A stretch of DNA of 64,000 bases, taken from positions 2,333,501-2,397,500 of the forward strand of contig NZ_CP120233.1 of assembly GCF_030012985.1 (NCBI RefSeq), in the 5' to 3' direction. Origin of the DNA: Microbulbifer sp. VAAF005 (GTDB lineage: Bacteria > Pseudomonadota > Gammaproteobacteria > Pseudomonadales > Cellvibrionaceae). How positions within the stretch are numbered: position 1 is the first letter of the stretch; every line of letters starts with the position of its first letter. Shown here piece by piece: positions 1 to 8,693 of this stretch. Under the pieces are notes generated by a model, which saw only the letters and a list, made by a program, of their open reading frames with translations, was not told the DNA's origin and ran no database searches. Position numbers and translations under genes: made by a program.

Positions 1-2
1 AT

Positions 3-1178
3 CGAAAGGTAGAAGTATGGGCTTTTGAAGAATTCTACTCTGCTGAAGACTTGGCTCTAAAAGCCGATGAAATTTATCGCAAACGCAATTTTATGGCAGC
101 GCTCGAAAAATACCGGGAATCACTCCAGGCATTAGAGTACCTGAAAGATAGTATTCCCGAGCGTATTGAAACACATATTAGTGAAGGTAATCGAGCTCTC
201 AACCAAGGGCATAAGGACTCCGCCAGCGATGCTTTCAAGATGGTATTAACCATATCCAATAACCATCCCAGAGGCCTGAAGGGTATTGAGCGAGCCGACA
301 AACTCCCCCTCGCTTGGTGGCACTTAACTCAAGGAACAAAGGCATTTAAACAGGCCAAATTGGATTTGGCTCAGGAACAGCTCAAAAAATCTCTCGCGAT
401 AGACTCAGAAACAACCGATGCTCAGAATCTATTGGCAAAGGTTGAGGGTGCAATTACAGAAAGGGATTACCAAAGCGCGATGTCATCTGGCTACGGTGCA
501 ATTGCCGAAGAAAAATTTGAATCGGCAAAATCCTATTTTCATCGAGCAAAAAACTTAAAGCCCACGGCAAAAGCCCCCGATATTGGCTTAGCACAAGCAC
601 AAAATGAAGCCGACAGAGTGCAAATAGAAAAACTCCTCCAACAAGCACGCATGGAAGAAAGCAAGGAAGAATGGCACAGAGCCCTAAAAAGTTATACAGA
701 CTTGGTCAAGAAGGACTCTAGCCTGGTGGACGCAATAACAGGTAAGGCTAGAGCTGCTGCCAGAGCAAAGCTGGATGACCAGTTAAAAGACTTAATTCAA
801 GATCCACTAACCCTTGGCGAAGGTAAAAGGAACTATTTTGCCCGACAAGTACTAACAGACGCTCGCAAACTCAATACTAAAACCCCAAGGCTGCAAAGAC
901 AAATTGAAGACCTTGAAAATGCCCTGACACAAGCCCTGATCCCCTTACCGGTTAAATTCAAGTCGGATCGAACCACTAGTGTCACCATTTACCATGTAGG
1001 GAAATTAGGTAATTTTGACCAGAGGGAAATCGCGCTGAAACCTGGGCGCTATATCGCCATTGGTACCAGAGAAGGTTACCGAGACGTTCGCCAAGAGTTT
1101 GTTGTAAAACCAGGTAAGCCCACAACGGAAGTTGTTATCCAATGTGCCGAAAGAATAAATGGTGCCAATAATAGTTAA
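3..1178 (+). CDS. TPR-repeat protein with C-terminal PEGA-like segment (5' end outside window)
   Basis: The frame is open to the first base of the window, so the gene starts upstream; 391 residues are visible. A TTG at 51 is only an internal codon. The visible part is a helical array of tetratricopeptide-like repeats (Ala/Leu/Lys-rich, with repeated patterns of the type 'A..KYRESLQALEYL' and 'A.SYFHRAKNLKP'). The last 70 residues are predicted beta-rich and resemble a PEGA domain ('ALKPGRYIAIGTREGYRDV'). Such proteins usually act as protein-binding scaffolds at the envelope. It is separated by 273 bp from the next gene, which also carries PEGA repeats, so it probably belongs to the same locus, but it may be a separate transcript. 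The N-terminal part, which could hold a kinase or a membrane anchor, cannot be seen. Confidence 0.8.
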   Translation, partial: RKVEVWAFEEFYSAEDLALKADEIYRKRNFMAALEKYRESLQALEYLKDSIPERIETHISEGNRALNQGHKDSASDAFKMVLTISNNHPRGLKGIERADKLPLAWWHLTQGTKAFKQAKLDLAQEQLKKSLAIDSETTDAQNLLAKVEGAITERDYQSAMSSGYGAIAEEKFESAKSYFHRAKNLKPTAKAPDIGLAQAQNEADRVQIEKLLQQARMEESKEEWHRALKSYTDLVKKDSSLVDAITGKARAAARAKLDDQLKDLIQDPLTLGEGKRNYFARQVLTDARKLNTKTPRLQRQIEDLENALTQALIPLPVKFKSDRTTSVTIYHVGKLGNFDQREIALKPGRYIAIGTREGYRDVRQEFVVKPGKPTTEVVIQCAERINGANNS

Positions 1179-1243
1179 ATGAGAGAACCCAGACAGCAGC
1201 ATAAACTCTAAAAATAAGATTTTCCGTAATGAGCTCCGATGAC

Positions 1244-1284
1244 AACAGACACCTCGTTGAGCTGAGCGAAACGAGGTGTTCTGT
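1244..1284. repeat. Extended imperfect palindrome in the TPR/PEGA intergenic gap
   Basis: A 10 bp perfect stem (1249-1258 with 1270-1279) closes an 11-base loop, and the pairing extends outward with one bulge to about 1244 and 1284. No T-tract follows. It could be a REP-like element or a stem-loop that ends or processes the upstream transcript. Confidence 0.5.
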
Positions 1285-1451
1285 GACAAACACCCTATAA
1301 ATCCCCATGCAGATTACGCCAGCAAGCTAAGCTTTCTGCAGATAGAAAATTGTGTACCCACCTTTGGTCAGGCTGACTGAGCATAAAGCGATGCGTGCCA
1401 AACCAATGCCATTGCGAAAAATCTATAAGTACCAGCAATAGGGAAACATAA

Positions 1452-3542
1452 ATGACAGTGAAGGAAGCAGTACCTGTCCAGGATGAAAAGCCGCCAGTTC
1501 AGGAACAAAGCCTGATTGAGCCAGTTGGATTCACCCCGGTACAAATAAAATCTACCCGCGCGCGACTCTTTCTTTCTAAGCGAGCATTGATTGTCGCAGG
1601 TTGCCTTTTACTCGCTATTTTTGCACTCAGCTATCTGATTATGGCGCGGTCATTAATCTTTGATACCAACCCGGTTGATGCCCGCATCAAGGTCAGTGGG
1701 TTCGCTATTCCTCTGGGCGATGGACATTTGGTTTTACCTGGTAATTATCAATTCACGATCAGTGCTGACGGCTATTTGCCCCAGAGTGGCGAAGTCGAAG
1801 TAAAACGTGACGGGCACAGTCGCCACTCCATTTCCCTGGAAAAACTTCCCGGCCACCTACAGGTTAAAACAACGCCCCCTGTACCAGTAAAAATCCTTAT
1901 TAATGGACGGGAAGTACCCAATAAAAATGGTCTTGTGGAAGCAATCAACGCAGGTCCTATGCGTGTGACTGTCCTATCAGACCGGTACTTGCCGTTCACA
2001 CGTGAAATAAATGTTGAAGGGTTAGACAATACCCACACACTGGAGGCCGCACTTCGACCGGCCTGGGCCAATATCACCGTCAGCAGCAACCCTCCCGGGG
2101 CCACGGTCACAGTTGAAGGAAAAGTTCTCGGCAGAACACCACTGACCACTGAATTAGTTCAGGGCGACAGAACCGTATCCATTTCACTGCCTGAACATAA
2201 AACTGTCGATATTCCTGTCGCTGTTACAGCCGGTGTCGATCAAACGCTAGCAACCGTCAGCCTGGGACCCGCTGATGGACTTTTACGCGTTGTTACCACC
2301 CCAGAGGGAGCGGGAGTGACAGTCAACGGAGAGTTTCGCGGTCATACCCCACTGGAACTGGAATTGGCCTCCGGCCACAGGCATAGACTTCGCTTCTTCA
2401 AGGATGGCTACGCCTCTATTGAGCACACAGTTGACCTCGGTGCTGGAACACAGCGGGACCTGAATATAAACCTAAATGCTGTGTACGGCAGGGTTCACGT
2501 CAGTAGCGTCCCTCCAGATGCAGAAGTTTACATTGATGGTCAATACGCCGGGAACAGTGGACAAACTTTTAACCTGCCAGCTCGCAGCCATAACATTGTC
2601 GTACGCAAACAGGGCTACCAGGAATTTGACACTCGTGTCATTCCCAGCACGAAACTGGAGCAAACTGTCAGAGCGGTACTGCTTACATCCGAACAAGCGC
2701 GCTGGAGAGAAACCCCATCAACTTTGCGTCACGCAGCTGGCGGCACCATGAAACTCATGCGCCCCAACGCCGTATTTACCATGGGATCATCCCGGCGAGA
2801 ACAGGGGCGGCGGGCAAACGAGGTTATGCGTCAGGTATCTCTAAATCGGCCTTTCTATATTGGGACCACTGAAGTTACTAACCGGGAATATCGGCGTTTC
2901 AAGCGCCTGCATACCTCAAGCCATATAAATGGTGTCAGTCTCGACAATGACAATCTGCCAGTTGTAAATGTCAGTTGGGTAGAGGCAGTGCTATTTTGCA
3001 ATTGGCTCAGTGAAAGAGACGGTCTCACACCGGTCTATTTGACGGAAGCCGGGCGTGTTGTCGGCTTTGATGGCGCAGCCAACGGTTATCGTTTACCGAC
3101 TGAAGCCGAATGGGCCTGGGTTGCACGATACGATCAAGGCACCATGAAAAAATTCCCTTGGGGAAATGAGCTACCAATAAAGAGCAATTCCGGAAACTAC
3201 GCAGATACTACTGCCACAAAACTAGTTCCTGCAGTCCTTCGCACCTACAGTGATCGTTACGCAGCTACCTCACCGGTAGGTAGCTACAGTCCTAATGCTT
3301 TTGGTATTTATGACTTGGGTGGAAATGTCTCTGAATGGATTCACGATCTATACACGATAGGGACCGGATTATCCCGACGTATCGAAGAAAACCCTGTCGG
3401 TCCAGAGGATGGGGACTTCCATGTAATCCGTGGTTCCAGCTGGCGTCATTCGGGGTTGACTGAGTTGCGCCTCTCCTACCGTGATTACGGAGAATCCGCT
3501 CGTAATGATATTGGCTTCCGCCTTGCCCGCTGGGTGAATTAG
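1452..3542 (+). CDS. Membrane-anchored PEGA-repeat protein with C-terminal FGE-sulfatase-like domain
   Basis: 696 residues. There is a cytoplasmic N-terminus of about 44 residues, one TM segment at about 45-66, about five PEGA-type beta repeats (about 70-415, each ending in patterns such as 'F.DGY' or 'RKQGYQEF'), then a formylglycine-generating-enzyme fold from about 425 to the end ('FTMGSSRREQG', 'YRLPTEAEWAWVAR', 'GNVSEWIHDLY', 'RGSSWRHSG', 'DIGFRLAR'). In true FGE the catalytic pair of cysteines lies just after RGGSW; here that stretch (RGSSWRHSGLTELRLSYRD) has no cysteine, so sulfatase activation is unlikely and a binding or structural role is more plausible. The following gene starts 9 bp downstream, so it probably opens the long operon of ExbB-like and VWA genes. 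Start ATG 1452 chosen as the first Met in frame. Confidence 0.88.
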   Translation: MTVKEAVPVQDEKPPVQEQSLIEPVGFTPVQIKSTRARLFLSKRALIVAGCLLLAIFALSYLIMARSLIFDTNPVDARIKVSGFAIPLGDGHLVLPGNYQFTISADGYLPQSGEVEVKRDGHSRHSISLEKLPGHLQVKTTPPVPVKILINGREVPNKNGLVEAINAGPMRVTVLSDRYLPFTREINVEGLDNTHTLEAALRPAWANITVSSNPPGATVTVEGKVLGRTPLTTELVQGDRTVSISLPEHKTVDIPVAVTAGVDQTLATVSLGPADGLLRVVTTPEGAGVTVNGEFRGHTPLELELASGHRHRLRFFKDGYASIEHTVDLGAGTQRDLNINLNAVYGRVHVSSVPPDAEVYIDGQYAGNSGQTFNLPARSHNIVVRKQGYQEFDTRVIPSTKLEQTVRAVLLTSEQARWRETPSTLRHAAGGTMKLMRPNAVFTMGSSRREQGRRANEVMRQVSLNRPFYIGTTEVTNREYRRFKRLHTSSHINGVSLDNDNLPVVNVSWVEAVLFCNWLSERDGLTPVYLTEAGRVVGFDGAANGYRLPTEAEWAWVARYDQGTMKKFPWGNELPIKSNSGNYADTTATKLVPAVLRTYSDRYAATSPVGSYSPNAFGIYDLGGNVSEWIHDLYTIGTGLSRRIEENPVGPEDGDFHVIRGSSWRHSGLTELRLSYRDYGESARNDIGFRLARWVN

Positions 3543-3551
3543 GAGACTAGT

Positions 3552-3761
3552 GTGAAATATTTATTACTTACTTTACTGCTTCTATTTATCAACTTTGCGT
3601 ACGCAGAAGATGAAAACAAGCCGAAAGAGAACCAGCAAACAGCGGCAGTAATTCCCAAGAAAGAAGCACCAATAACTAGGAATAAAAGTAATTCAGATGA
3701 CTATAAGGCCTCGGAAGAAATCTCCGAAGACTTATCGGTTTCCTTTCCCGTAGATATATAG
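3552..3761 (+). CDS. Small secreted protein of unknown function
   Basis: 69 residues starting at GTG 3552, with the Shine-Dalgarno-like TAGGAG 8-9 bases upstream. Residues 1-18 form a clear signal peptide (MKYLLLTLLLLF..., cleavage probably after 'AYA'). The mature part is about 50 residues, Lys/Glu/Asn-rich and probably disordered. It lies 9 bp after the PEGA/FGE gene and 24 bp before the ExbB-like gene, so it is probably cotranscribed. I recognise no family. It could be a small periplasmic subunit of the putative motor complex; that is inferred only from position. Confidence 0.6.
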   Translation: MKYLLLTLLLLFINFAYAEDENKPKENQQTAAVIPKKEAPITRNKSNSDDYKASEEISEDLSVSFPVDI

Positions 3762-3785
3762 AAATAGCTTCTAGCGAGTATCGCC

Positions 3786-4580
3786 ATGAAATTTAAATCA
3801 TCGGATTTTGTCTTCCAGGTCTTTGCTCTTCTGGGGTCTATTATTTTGGTCCACGCGATTTATGTCGCCATTATTCGCCCTAATGCAGATGCGCTAATTG
3901 AGGAGCAACTGGCGAGGGAGGCCGCTGGGGAAACCTACGTTCAACAACGCTCTATCTACATTGTGATGCGCGACTATGAGCAAGAGGCCTGCTTTGTTCT
4001 GATGTTGTGGGCAATGGCCATTATGGGACTAAAGGCACAGAGAAGCATTCGCGAGCGAAAATTACTGGACAAAGCTCTACTTAATATCAGCGAGGGAACT
4101 CCTATTCTTCCCGAGGATACCCGTGATTTATCCCGCCCGATACAAGCCCTTCCTGAAGAGGAACGACGATATTTAGTTCCCAGGGCACTACTCACCGCCC
4201 TGCAGCGATTCGGTTCTACTAAGAATGTCGCCGCCGTTTCCAACTCTGTAAAAGAGGTTTGCGAAACTGAGGGAGACAGACTCGACTCTGAGCTGGCAAT
4301 GGTTCGCTATATTACGTGGGCTATTCCATCTATCGGATTTATTGGCACGGTACGAGGTATCGGCGAAGCATTATCACAGGCGCATCGAGCCGTAGAGGGG
4401 GATATAGCTGGCGTGACGGTAAGTCTGGGGGTCGCGTTTAACTCTACCTTTATCGCCCTGGTAATTAGTATCGTCATTATGTTTTTCACTCACCAGCTAC
4501 AACTCATGCAGGAGCGTCTGGTGTTGGATACACAAAGTTACTGTGACAACCGCTTACTGCGTTTTCTGAAAATCAGCTAG
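3786..4580 (+). CDS. MotA/TolQ/ExbB-family proton channel subunit
   Basis: 264 residues with four predicted TM segments (about 9-30, 66-84, 172-192, 216-236) and a cytoplasmic stretch between TM2 and TM3, as in the ExbB/TolQ/MotA family. The signature 'PSIGFIGTVRGIGEAL' (181-196) matches the family's conserved loop and TM3 start (G-x-x-GTV-x-G), and 'VSLGVAFNSTFIALVISI' matches the last TM. In known members, five such subunits surround two ExbD/TolR/MotB helices and use ion flow for mechanical work. No ordinary ExbD or TonB is adjacent. The only candidate partners with one TM and an Asp are the two VWA proteins downstream. It does not carry the long cytoplasmic tail of ZorA. Confidence 0.85.
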   Translation: MKFKSSDFVFQVFALLGSIILVHAIYVAIIRPNADALIEEQLAREAAGETYVQQRSIYIVMRDYEQEACFVLMLWAMAIMGLKAQRSIRERKLLDKALLNISEGTPILPEDTRDLSRPIQALPEEERRYLVPRALLTALQRFGSTKNVAAVSNSVKEVCETEGDRLDSELAMVRYITWAIPSIGFIGTVRGIGEALSQAHRAVEGDIAGVTVSLGVAFNSTFIALVISIVIMFFTHQLQLMQERLVLDTQSYCDNRLLRFLKIS

Positions 4581-4618
4581 CGGTTTTACCTGAATAAGTC
4601 GTAGCGAGGAATAAACCC

Positions 4619-5614
4619 ATGGGACAAGGCGTCCTGGAAATAAATGACTGCGGATTACGTGTATTTTCAAATACTAACGAAGTACTGGAAAGTCCTGGAA
4701 TTGCAGTTATTGAACACAATAAAATTCATATTGGTACCTCAGCTCAAATGCGTGCCAGGAGCCATCCGACTCAGGTTAACAACCAGTTTTGGAGAAGACT
4801 GAGCCTCGAGTCACTAAAGTCAGAAAATCAACGCTGCCGCCACCATGCCGACTTGGTCTACTGCCACCTTCAGGAAATCGCGGAGCACTGTGACCTTCCC
4901 GATGAAATTGTTCTCGCTGTTCCCGGCAATTTTACCCACGAACAACTGGCTTTACTCCTGGGGGTTATTAAAGTTAGCGATATCAATATCGTAGGTATTG
5001 TTGATGCAGCAACCGCGTGCCTGGGTAATTTGGCTCCTGCTGGAATCCAGCTGCATATCGACCTACAACTCCACCAGACACTGGTAACAAAGATTGCTGT
5101 GGATAAGCAAGCCACGGTGAAAACGGTAGAAACTGTTGCCGACGCAGGACTACACAACTTCCAGGAATCCTGGGCTCGCGTATTTACCGATGCATTTATT
5201 ATGCAGTGCCGATTTGACCCTCTCCATTCAGCTGAATCAGAACAGCAACTCTATGATTTGATGCCCCAGTGGACTGATCGAGCGATGCGTCACGGAGAAG
5301 TTCTAGCTGAACTTGATGATCGAACAGCAAAGATCAGCCTGCGGCAGCTTCAAGATGCAACAACCCCTCTCCTATCCCGTATACGAGCAATGATTGAAAA
5401 CCTGGAGGAAAGTCAAAGTGTGAGTTTTATCTCCCATCGCTGGGCTGATATCCCAGGGGGAATTCAGCTTGCCCAACGTGTACATCTTCTCTCAAGAGAC
5501 TCCATTGCACATGCCATCAATCATCGCTGGAAAGAATTACGCAGTGATAGCAGTACATTGAAACTGATCAACTCTGTCACTGCCCTCCCCCTAGCGAGGT
5601 CAAGGTGCATGTAG
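4619..5614 (+). CDS. Divergent actin/Hsp70-like ATPase-fold protein
   Basis: 331 residues. The N-terminus (LEINDCGLRVF) resembles the phosphate-1 loop of the actin/Hsp70 superfamily, residues near 140 ('IVGIVDAATACLG') resemble the segment between subdomains, and 'LHIDLQLHQTLVTKIAV' resembles the phosphate-2 strand. The glycines usual in these loops are partly replaced, so ATP binding is uncertain. No substrate-binding domain or TM is visible, so it is probably cytoplasmic. ATG 4619 is preceded by AGGAA. Its 3' end overlaps the next gene by 10 bp, which implies translational coupling with the FHA-like protein. An alternative is a fully degenerate scaffold. Confidence 0.55.
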   Translation: MGQGVLEINDCGLRVFSNTNEVLESPGIAVIEHNKIHIGTSAQMRARSHPTQVNNQFWRRLSLESLKSENQRCRHHADLVYCHLQEIAEHCDLPDEIVLAVPGNFTHEQLALLLGVIKVSDINIVGIVDAATACLGNLAPAGIQLHIDLQLHQTLVTKIAVDKQATVKTVETVADAGLHNFQESWARVFTDAFIMQCRFDPLHSAESEQQLYDLMPQWTDRAMRHGEVLAELDDRTAKISLRQLQDATTPLLSRIRAMIENLEESQSVSFISHRWADIPGGIQLAQRVHLLSRDSIAHAINHRWKELRSDSSTLKLINSVTALPLARSRCM

Positions 5615-5922
5615 AGAAATCCTCAGAAACCGTAGCGACACATTTACTTTTTGGACACAAGGCACTGGCCGCCCAGGAACCTCTATTCGTTTTCTGGCAT
5701 GACGAGAAATTTCAAGTCACCCCAACACCACCGGAGCACCCTGCCGCAACAGTCACAAATCATGCCGGCAGACTTGCTTTGCGGGTGGATGCTGGAATTC
5801 AGCTCACACTCAATGGAAAAGAGATTGAGTCACCCGTTAATCTCAACGCCGGCGATACAATTGGAGTTGCAGATTATCAAGATGTGATAACTGCGATTAG
5901 CGTGGAGCGATATGGGGCGTAA
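5605..5922 (+). CDS. Small FHA-like beta-rich protein
   Basis: 105 residues from GTG 5605, inside the end of the upstream gene (10 bp overlap), with an AGCGAGG-like site upstream. No signal peptide or TM. The C-terminal half ('LTLNGKEIESPVNLNAGDTIGV') looks like the end of a forkhead-associated domain (a vNG turn followed by L..GD.I.iG). The N-terminal phosphothreonine-binding Arg/Ser motif is not clear. If it is an FHA domain it would bind a phosphorylated partner or be a degenerate adaptor. It overlaps the first VWA gene by 11 bp. Confidence 0.5.
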   Translation: MHVEKSSETVATHLLFGHKALAAQEPLFVFWHDEKFQVTPTPPEHPAATVTNHAGRLALRVDAGIQLTLNGKEIESPVNLNAGDTIGVADYQDVITAISVERYGA

Positions 5923-6994
5923 AAAGCGTCGTTTTTCCACATTTAGCCTGTCCTTCCTCGATATCATGTCCTGTGGTTTTGGGGCAGTAGCGTTAATTTT
6001 TCTTATTATCAAACACGGCTCCGATCACCAAGTTGAAGTAGAGACTGAAGATCTCACTGCCGAGGTGAACCTTCTGGAAGAGGAGGTGGAATTTGGACAG
6101 GAACACTTAGTTCAAGCCAGAAATACTCTGGATGTCGTTAGTGATGAACTGGTTGAGGCTCAAGGGCTTGCCAGACGCATTTTGGAGCAAATAGAGGAAA
6201 CCAAAGGCAATATCGCTGAAATCGACAGTATCGATGAAGAAGAGGATATCAAGAGGCTACAAGATAAACTCAAAAAACTGGAGCAGGCGAAAAAGAACCT
6301 TGAGGAAGAAAATAAAAAGCTGGGAAATAACGTTCGCAAATTTGTCGGTGATGGAGATCGTCAATACCTCACCGGCCTGCGCCTAGGCGGTAATCGCATC
6401 CTGATACTATTGGATTCATCGGCGTCTATGCTCGGCGACGAGCTTATTAAAATAATACGCGCCCGTAACATGTCTTCACCGGTAAAACGCAAAACTGAAA
6501 AATGGCGCAGGGCCGTCAGCACAGTCTCCTGGCTTACTGCTCAGTTTCCCAGGGATAGCCAATACCAGATCTATACTTTTAATACCTCTTTTCGTGCCGC
6601 AATAGCCGGTACAGAAGATCGCTGGCTCAATGTGGATGACCGCGACCAGTTGGACCAGGCTATCAAGGGGCTAGATGAAGTAGTGCCGGAAAATGGTACC
6701 AGTCTAGAGAGAGTATTTAACGCTATTAACGCTATGACGCCACTGCCCGACAACATTATTCTCATTACCGATGGGTTACCGACCCAAGGGATGAGTGCGC
6801 CCAGAAAACCCACTATTTCGGGTAGAGACAGGCGCAGTCTATTCAAGCGCGCGGTTAAAGTGCTCCCCAAGAATATCCCCATCAATGTCATTCTTGCCCC
6901 TATGGAGGGGGACCCATTTGCGGCTAGTGAATTTTGGAAGCTGGCGATGCAAAGCAAAGGCTCTTTCCTTGCACCTTCGAGGGACTGGCCATGA
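5912..6994 (+). CDS. VWA-domain protein with ExbD-like N-terminal TM (first copy)
   Basis: 360 residues. A basic N-terminus (GRKKRR) is followed by one TM at about 13-34 with the sequence SFLDIMSCGFGA, carrying Asp17 in the position of the functional Asp of ExbD/TolR. Residues about 40-145 are a long Glu/Lys-rich coiled coil. A von Willebrand factor A domain follows (about 160-350) with the MIDAS motif D168-x-S170-x-S172 ('LLDSSASM') and a later 'LITDGLPTQG' (third metal ligand region). The C-terminus is therefore probably periplasmic. GGAG precedes ATG 5912. It ends in a 4 bp ATGA overlap with the second VWA gene. Proposed role: stator-side or plug partner of the ExbB-like channel, delivering motion to the VWA domain (inference). 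Confidence 0.82.
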   Translation: MGRKKRRFSTFSLSFLDIMSCGFGAVALIFLIIKHGSDHQVEVETEDLTAEVNLLEEEVEFGQEHLVQARNTLDVVSDELVEAQGLARRILEQIEETKGNIAEIDSIDEEEDIKRLQDKLKKLEQAKKNLEEENKKLGNNVRKFVGDGDRQYLTGLRLGGNRILILLDSSASMLGDELIKIIRARNMSSPVKRKTEKWRRAVSTVSWLTAQFPRDSQYQIYTFNTSFRAAIAGTEDRWLNVDDRDQLDQAIKGLDEVVPENGTSLERVFNAINAMTPLPDNIILITDGLPTQGMSAPRKPTISGRDRRSLFKRAVKVLPKNIPINVILAPMEGDPFAASEFWKLAMQSKGSFLAPSRDWP

Positions 6995-7995
6995 TAGGAG
7001 CACAAAAAAAGCGTCGCCAGGAGGAGTTCAGCATTTCTTTCCTGGATGTTATCTGCTGCGGATTTGGCGCAATTGTTTTGCTGCTGATGATCGCCAAGAC
7101 TGCAGAACCGATTGTATTAGAGGAAGCTGAAGTAGACCTCGAAGGGCAGGTATTGGAACTACAGCAACAGCTGGGGGAAATCCGTGGTGAGACCACAGTT
7201 ATCAACCGGGATCTAAATTCAAAGCGAGAACAAATCGATATCGAGCGCAAGAGAATTGCCAACCTGCGCGGTGAGTTGGAAGCACTTCAAGCGGAATTTG
7301 CCAGTAAAACCGAAGGGCAAAGTGAGGATGGCAAACTCAAAGGTGAGCTGACCATTGCACTACAATCCATCACTGATGAAATGCGTCGCCTACTGGGCGA
7401 GAACTACCAGCGTAAAAACAATGTTATTGGCGGAATCCCTGTCGACAGCGAATACATTCTCTTCATTATCGACACCTCCGGCAGTATGTTTAATTACGGC
7501 TGGGACCGAATGATGGCGGAGATGGTCAATACTCTAGACCTTTATCCCAATGTTAAAGGTATCCAGGTCATGAATGATATGGGGGACTATATGTTCTTCA
7601 ATTATCGAAACAAGTGGATACCTGATACCCCAGGACGCCGCCAAGCGATATTAAAGCGGTTGAAGTCCTGGAATCCTTTTAGTAACTCCAGCCCTGTTGA
7701 AGGTATCCAGAAAGCCGTCCGCAGCTTTTATGATCCCAGTAAGAAAATCAGTATTTATGTGCTTGGCGATGAATTCACCGGAAAATCAATCCGCAGGGTT
7801 ATGTTAGCTGTCGAACGGGTAAATGCTAAGCACGGTGAGGGAAAACGAAATATCAGAATCCATGCAGTAGGATTCCCTGTACAGTTCTCTCGCCCTCCAC
7901 ACCTACAAACCACAGGACTGCGCTTTGCGGCCCTTATGCGCGAACTCACCTATCGAAATGGCGGCACTTTCGTGGGGTTGAATGACTTTCGCTAG
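6991..7995 (+). CDS. VWA-domain protein with ExbD-like N-terminal TM (second copy)
   Basis: 334 residues from ATG 6991. The frame is open to 6934, but the ATGA overlap with the upstream stop and the alignment with its paralogue (basic stretch, then SFLDVICCGFGA) support 6991. The TM is about 14-35 with Asp19, a coiled coil spans about 42-140, and the VWA domain about 150-334 has an intact MIDAS motif D161-x-S163-x-S165 ('IIDTSGSM') and a 'GDEFTG' segment. The two VWA proteins share architecture but little sequence outside the TM, so they probably form a heteromer rather than being a recent duplicate. Confidence 0.84.
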   Translation: MIGAQKKRRQEEFSISFLDVICCGFGAIVLLLMIAKTAEPIVLEEAEVDLEGQVLELQQQLGEIRGETTVINRDLNSKREQIDIERKRIANLRGELEALQAEFASKTEGQSEDGKLKGELTIALQSITDEMRRLLGENYQRKNNVIGGIPVDSEYILFIIDTSGSMFNYGWDRMMAEMVNTLDLYPNVKGIQVMNDMGDYMFFNYRNKWIPDTPGRRQAILKRLKSWNPFSNSSPVEGIQKAVRSFYDPSKKISIYVLGDEFTGKSIRRVMLAVERVNAKHGEGKRNIRIHAVGFPVQFSRPPHLQTTGLRFAALMRELTYRNGGTFVGLNDFR

Positions 7996-8018
7996 TTAAA
8001 TGATTCAAGGAGGAACAT

Positions 8019-8681
8019 ATGAGGTATAGGTCGACTTCTTTTGGACACCTAAAGGTACTTATTCTTGTAAGTTTCTTCCTGGGTGCTTGCAGTCATACAG
8101 TACAGGTGGATGGCAATTACCCAGCCCCAATAGGCGATCAATTGCCAATAACAGTAGGCTTCTACCTCAGTGAGGACTTTAAAAGTTTCACTTATAAAGA
8201 AGACAGTGAAGATCGTGAAGAATGGAATATAAGCACAGGCAGAGCACAAAAAAATCTTTTTGAAACAGTATTGGGTTCCATGTTTACCGATACCGTATCT
8301 CTATCCAGTTATCCACAAGAAGTCCCCGCCAATGTCGAACTGGTGATAGTTCCAGAAGTGCGAGAGCTGCAGTTCACAATGCCCAGAGAGACAAGGGTCA
8401 ATATTTTTGAGGTATGGATTAAATACAACATGACCGCATTTGACCCCAGTGGCGGGCAGGTTGCCAACTGGGTAATAACCGCTTACGGAAAAACCCCTAC
8501 CGCATTTTTACAATCCCAGGAACAGGCATTAACTCAGGCGATAAATATCGCCCTGCGCGATGCCGGAGCAAATCTCTATACCGGGTTTGGGAAAGTTCCT
8601 GAACTACAGGCCTTTCTCTCTGGGAAACGCCGATCGCTATCACTGAGAGAAATCAAGGTGAAAGCCAAAAAGGCTGAATAA
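8019..8681 (+). CDS. Putative lipoprotein of the VWA/ExbB locus
   Basis: 220 residues. The N-terminus 'LILVSFFLGAC' is a type II signal with the lipobox LGAC, so the mature protein is probably an outer-membrane lipoprotein. The mature domain is mixed alpha/beta ('VELVIVPEVRELQFTMP', 'WVITAYGKTP') and resembles lipoproteins of unknown function that bind or assemble in the periplasm. AAGGAGGA precedes ATG 8019, 23 bp after the second VWA gene. It is paired with a second lipoprotein of identical length directly downstream. I do not recognise a named family. Confidence 0.72.
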   Translation: MRYRSTSFGHLKVLILVSFFLGACSHTVQVDGNYPAPIGDQLPITVGFYLSEDFKSFTYKEDSEDREEWNISTGRAQKNLFETVLGSMFTDTVSLSSYPQEVPANVELVIVPEVRELQFTMPRETRVNIFEVWIKYNMTAFDPSGGQVANWVITAYGKTPTAFLQSQEQALTQAINIALRDAGANLYTGFGKVPELQAFLSGKRRSLSLREIKVKAKKAE

Positions 8682-8693
8682 GAGGAGTAAATC

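Noticed and set aside
3786..7995. Resemblance to the Zorya phage defence system (ZorA/ZorB)
   Set aside because: The ExbB-like protein lacks ZorA's long tail, the partners carry VWA rather than an OmpA-type peptidoglycan-binding domain, and no ZorC/D/E gene is present.
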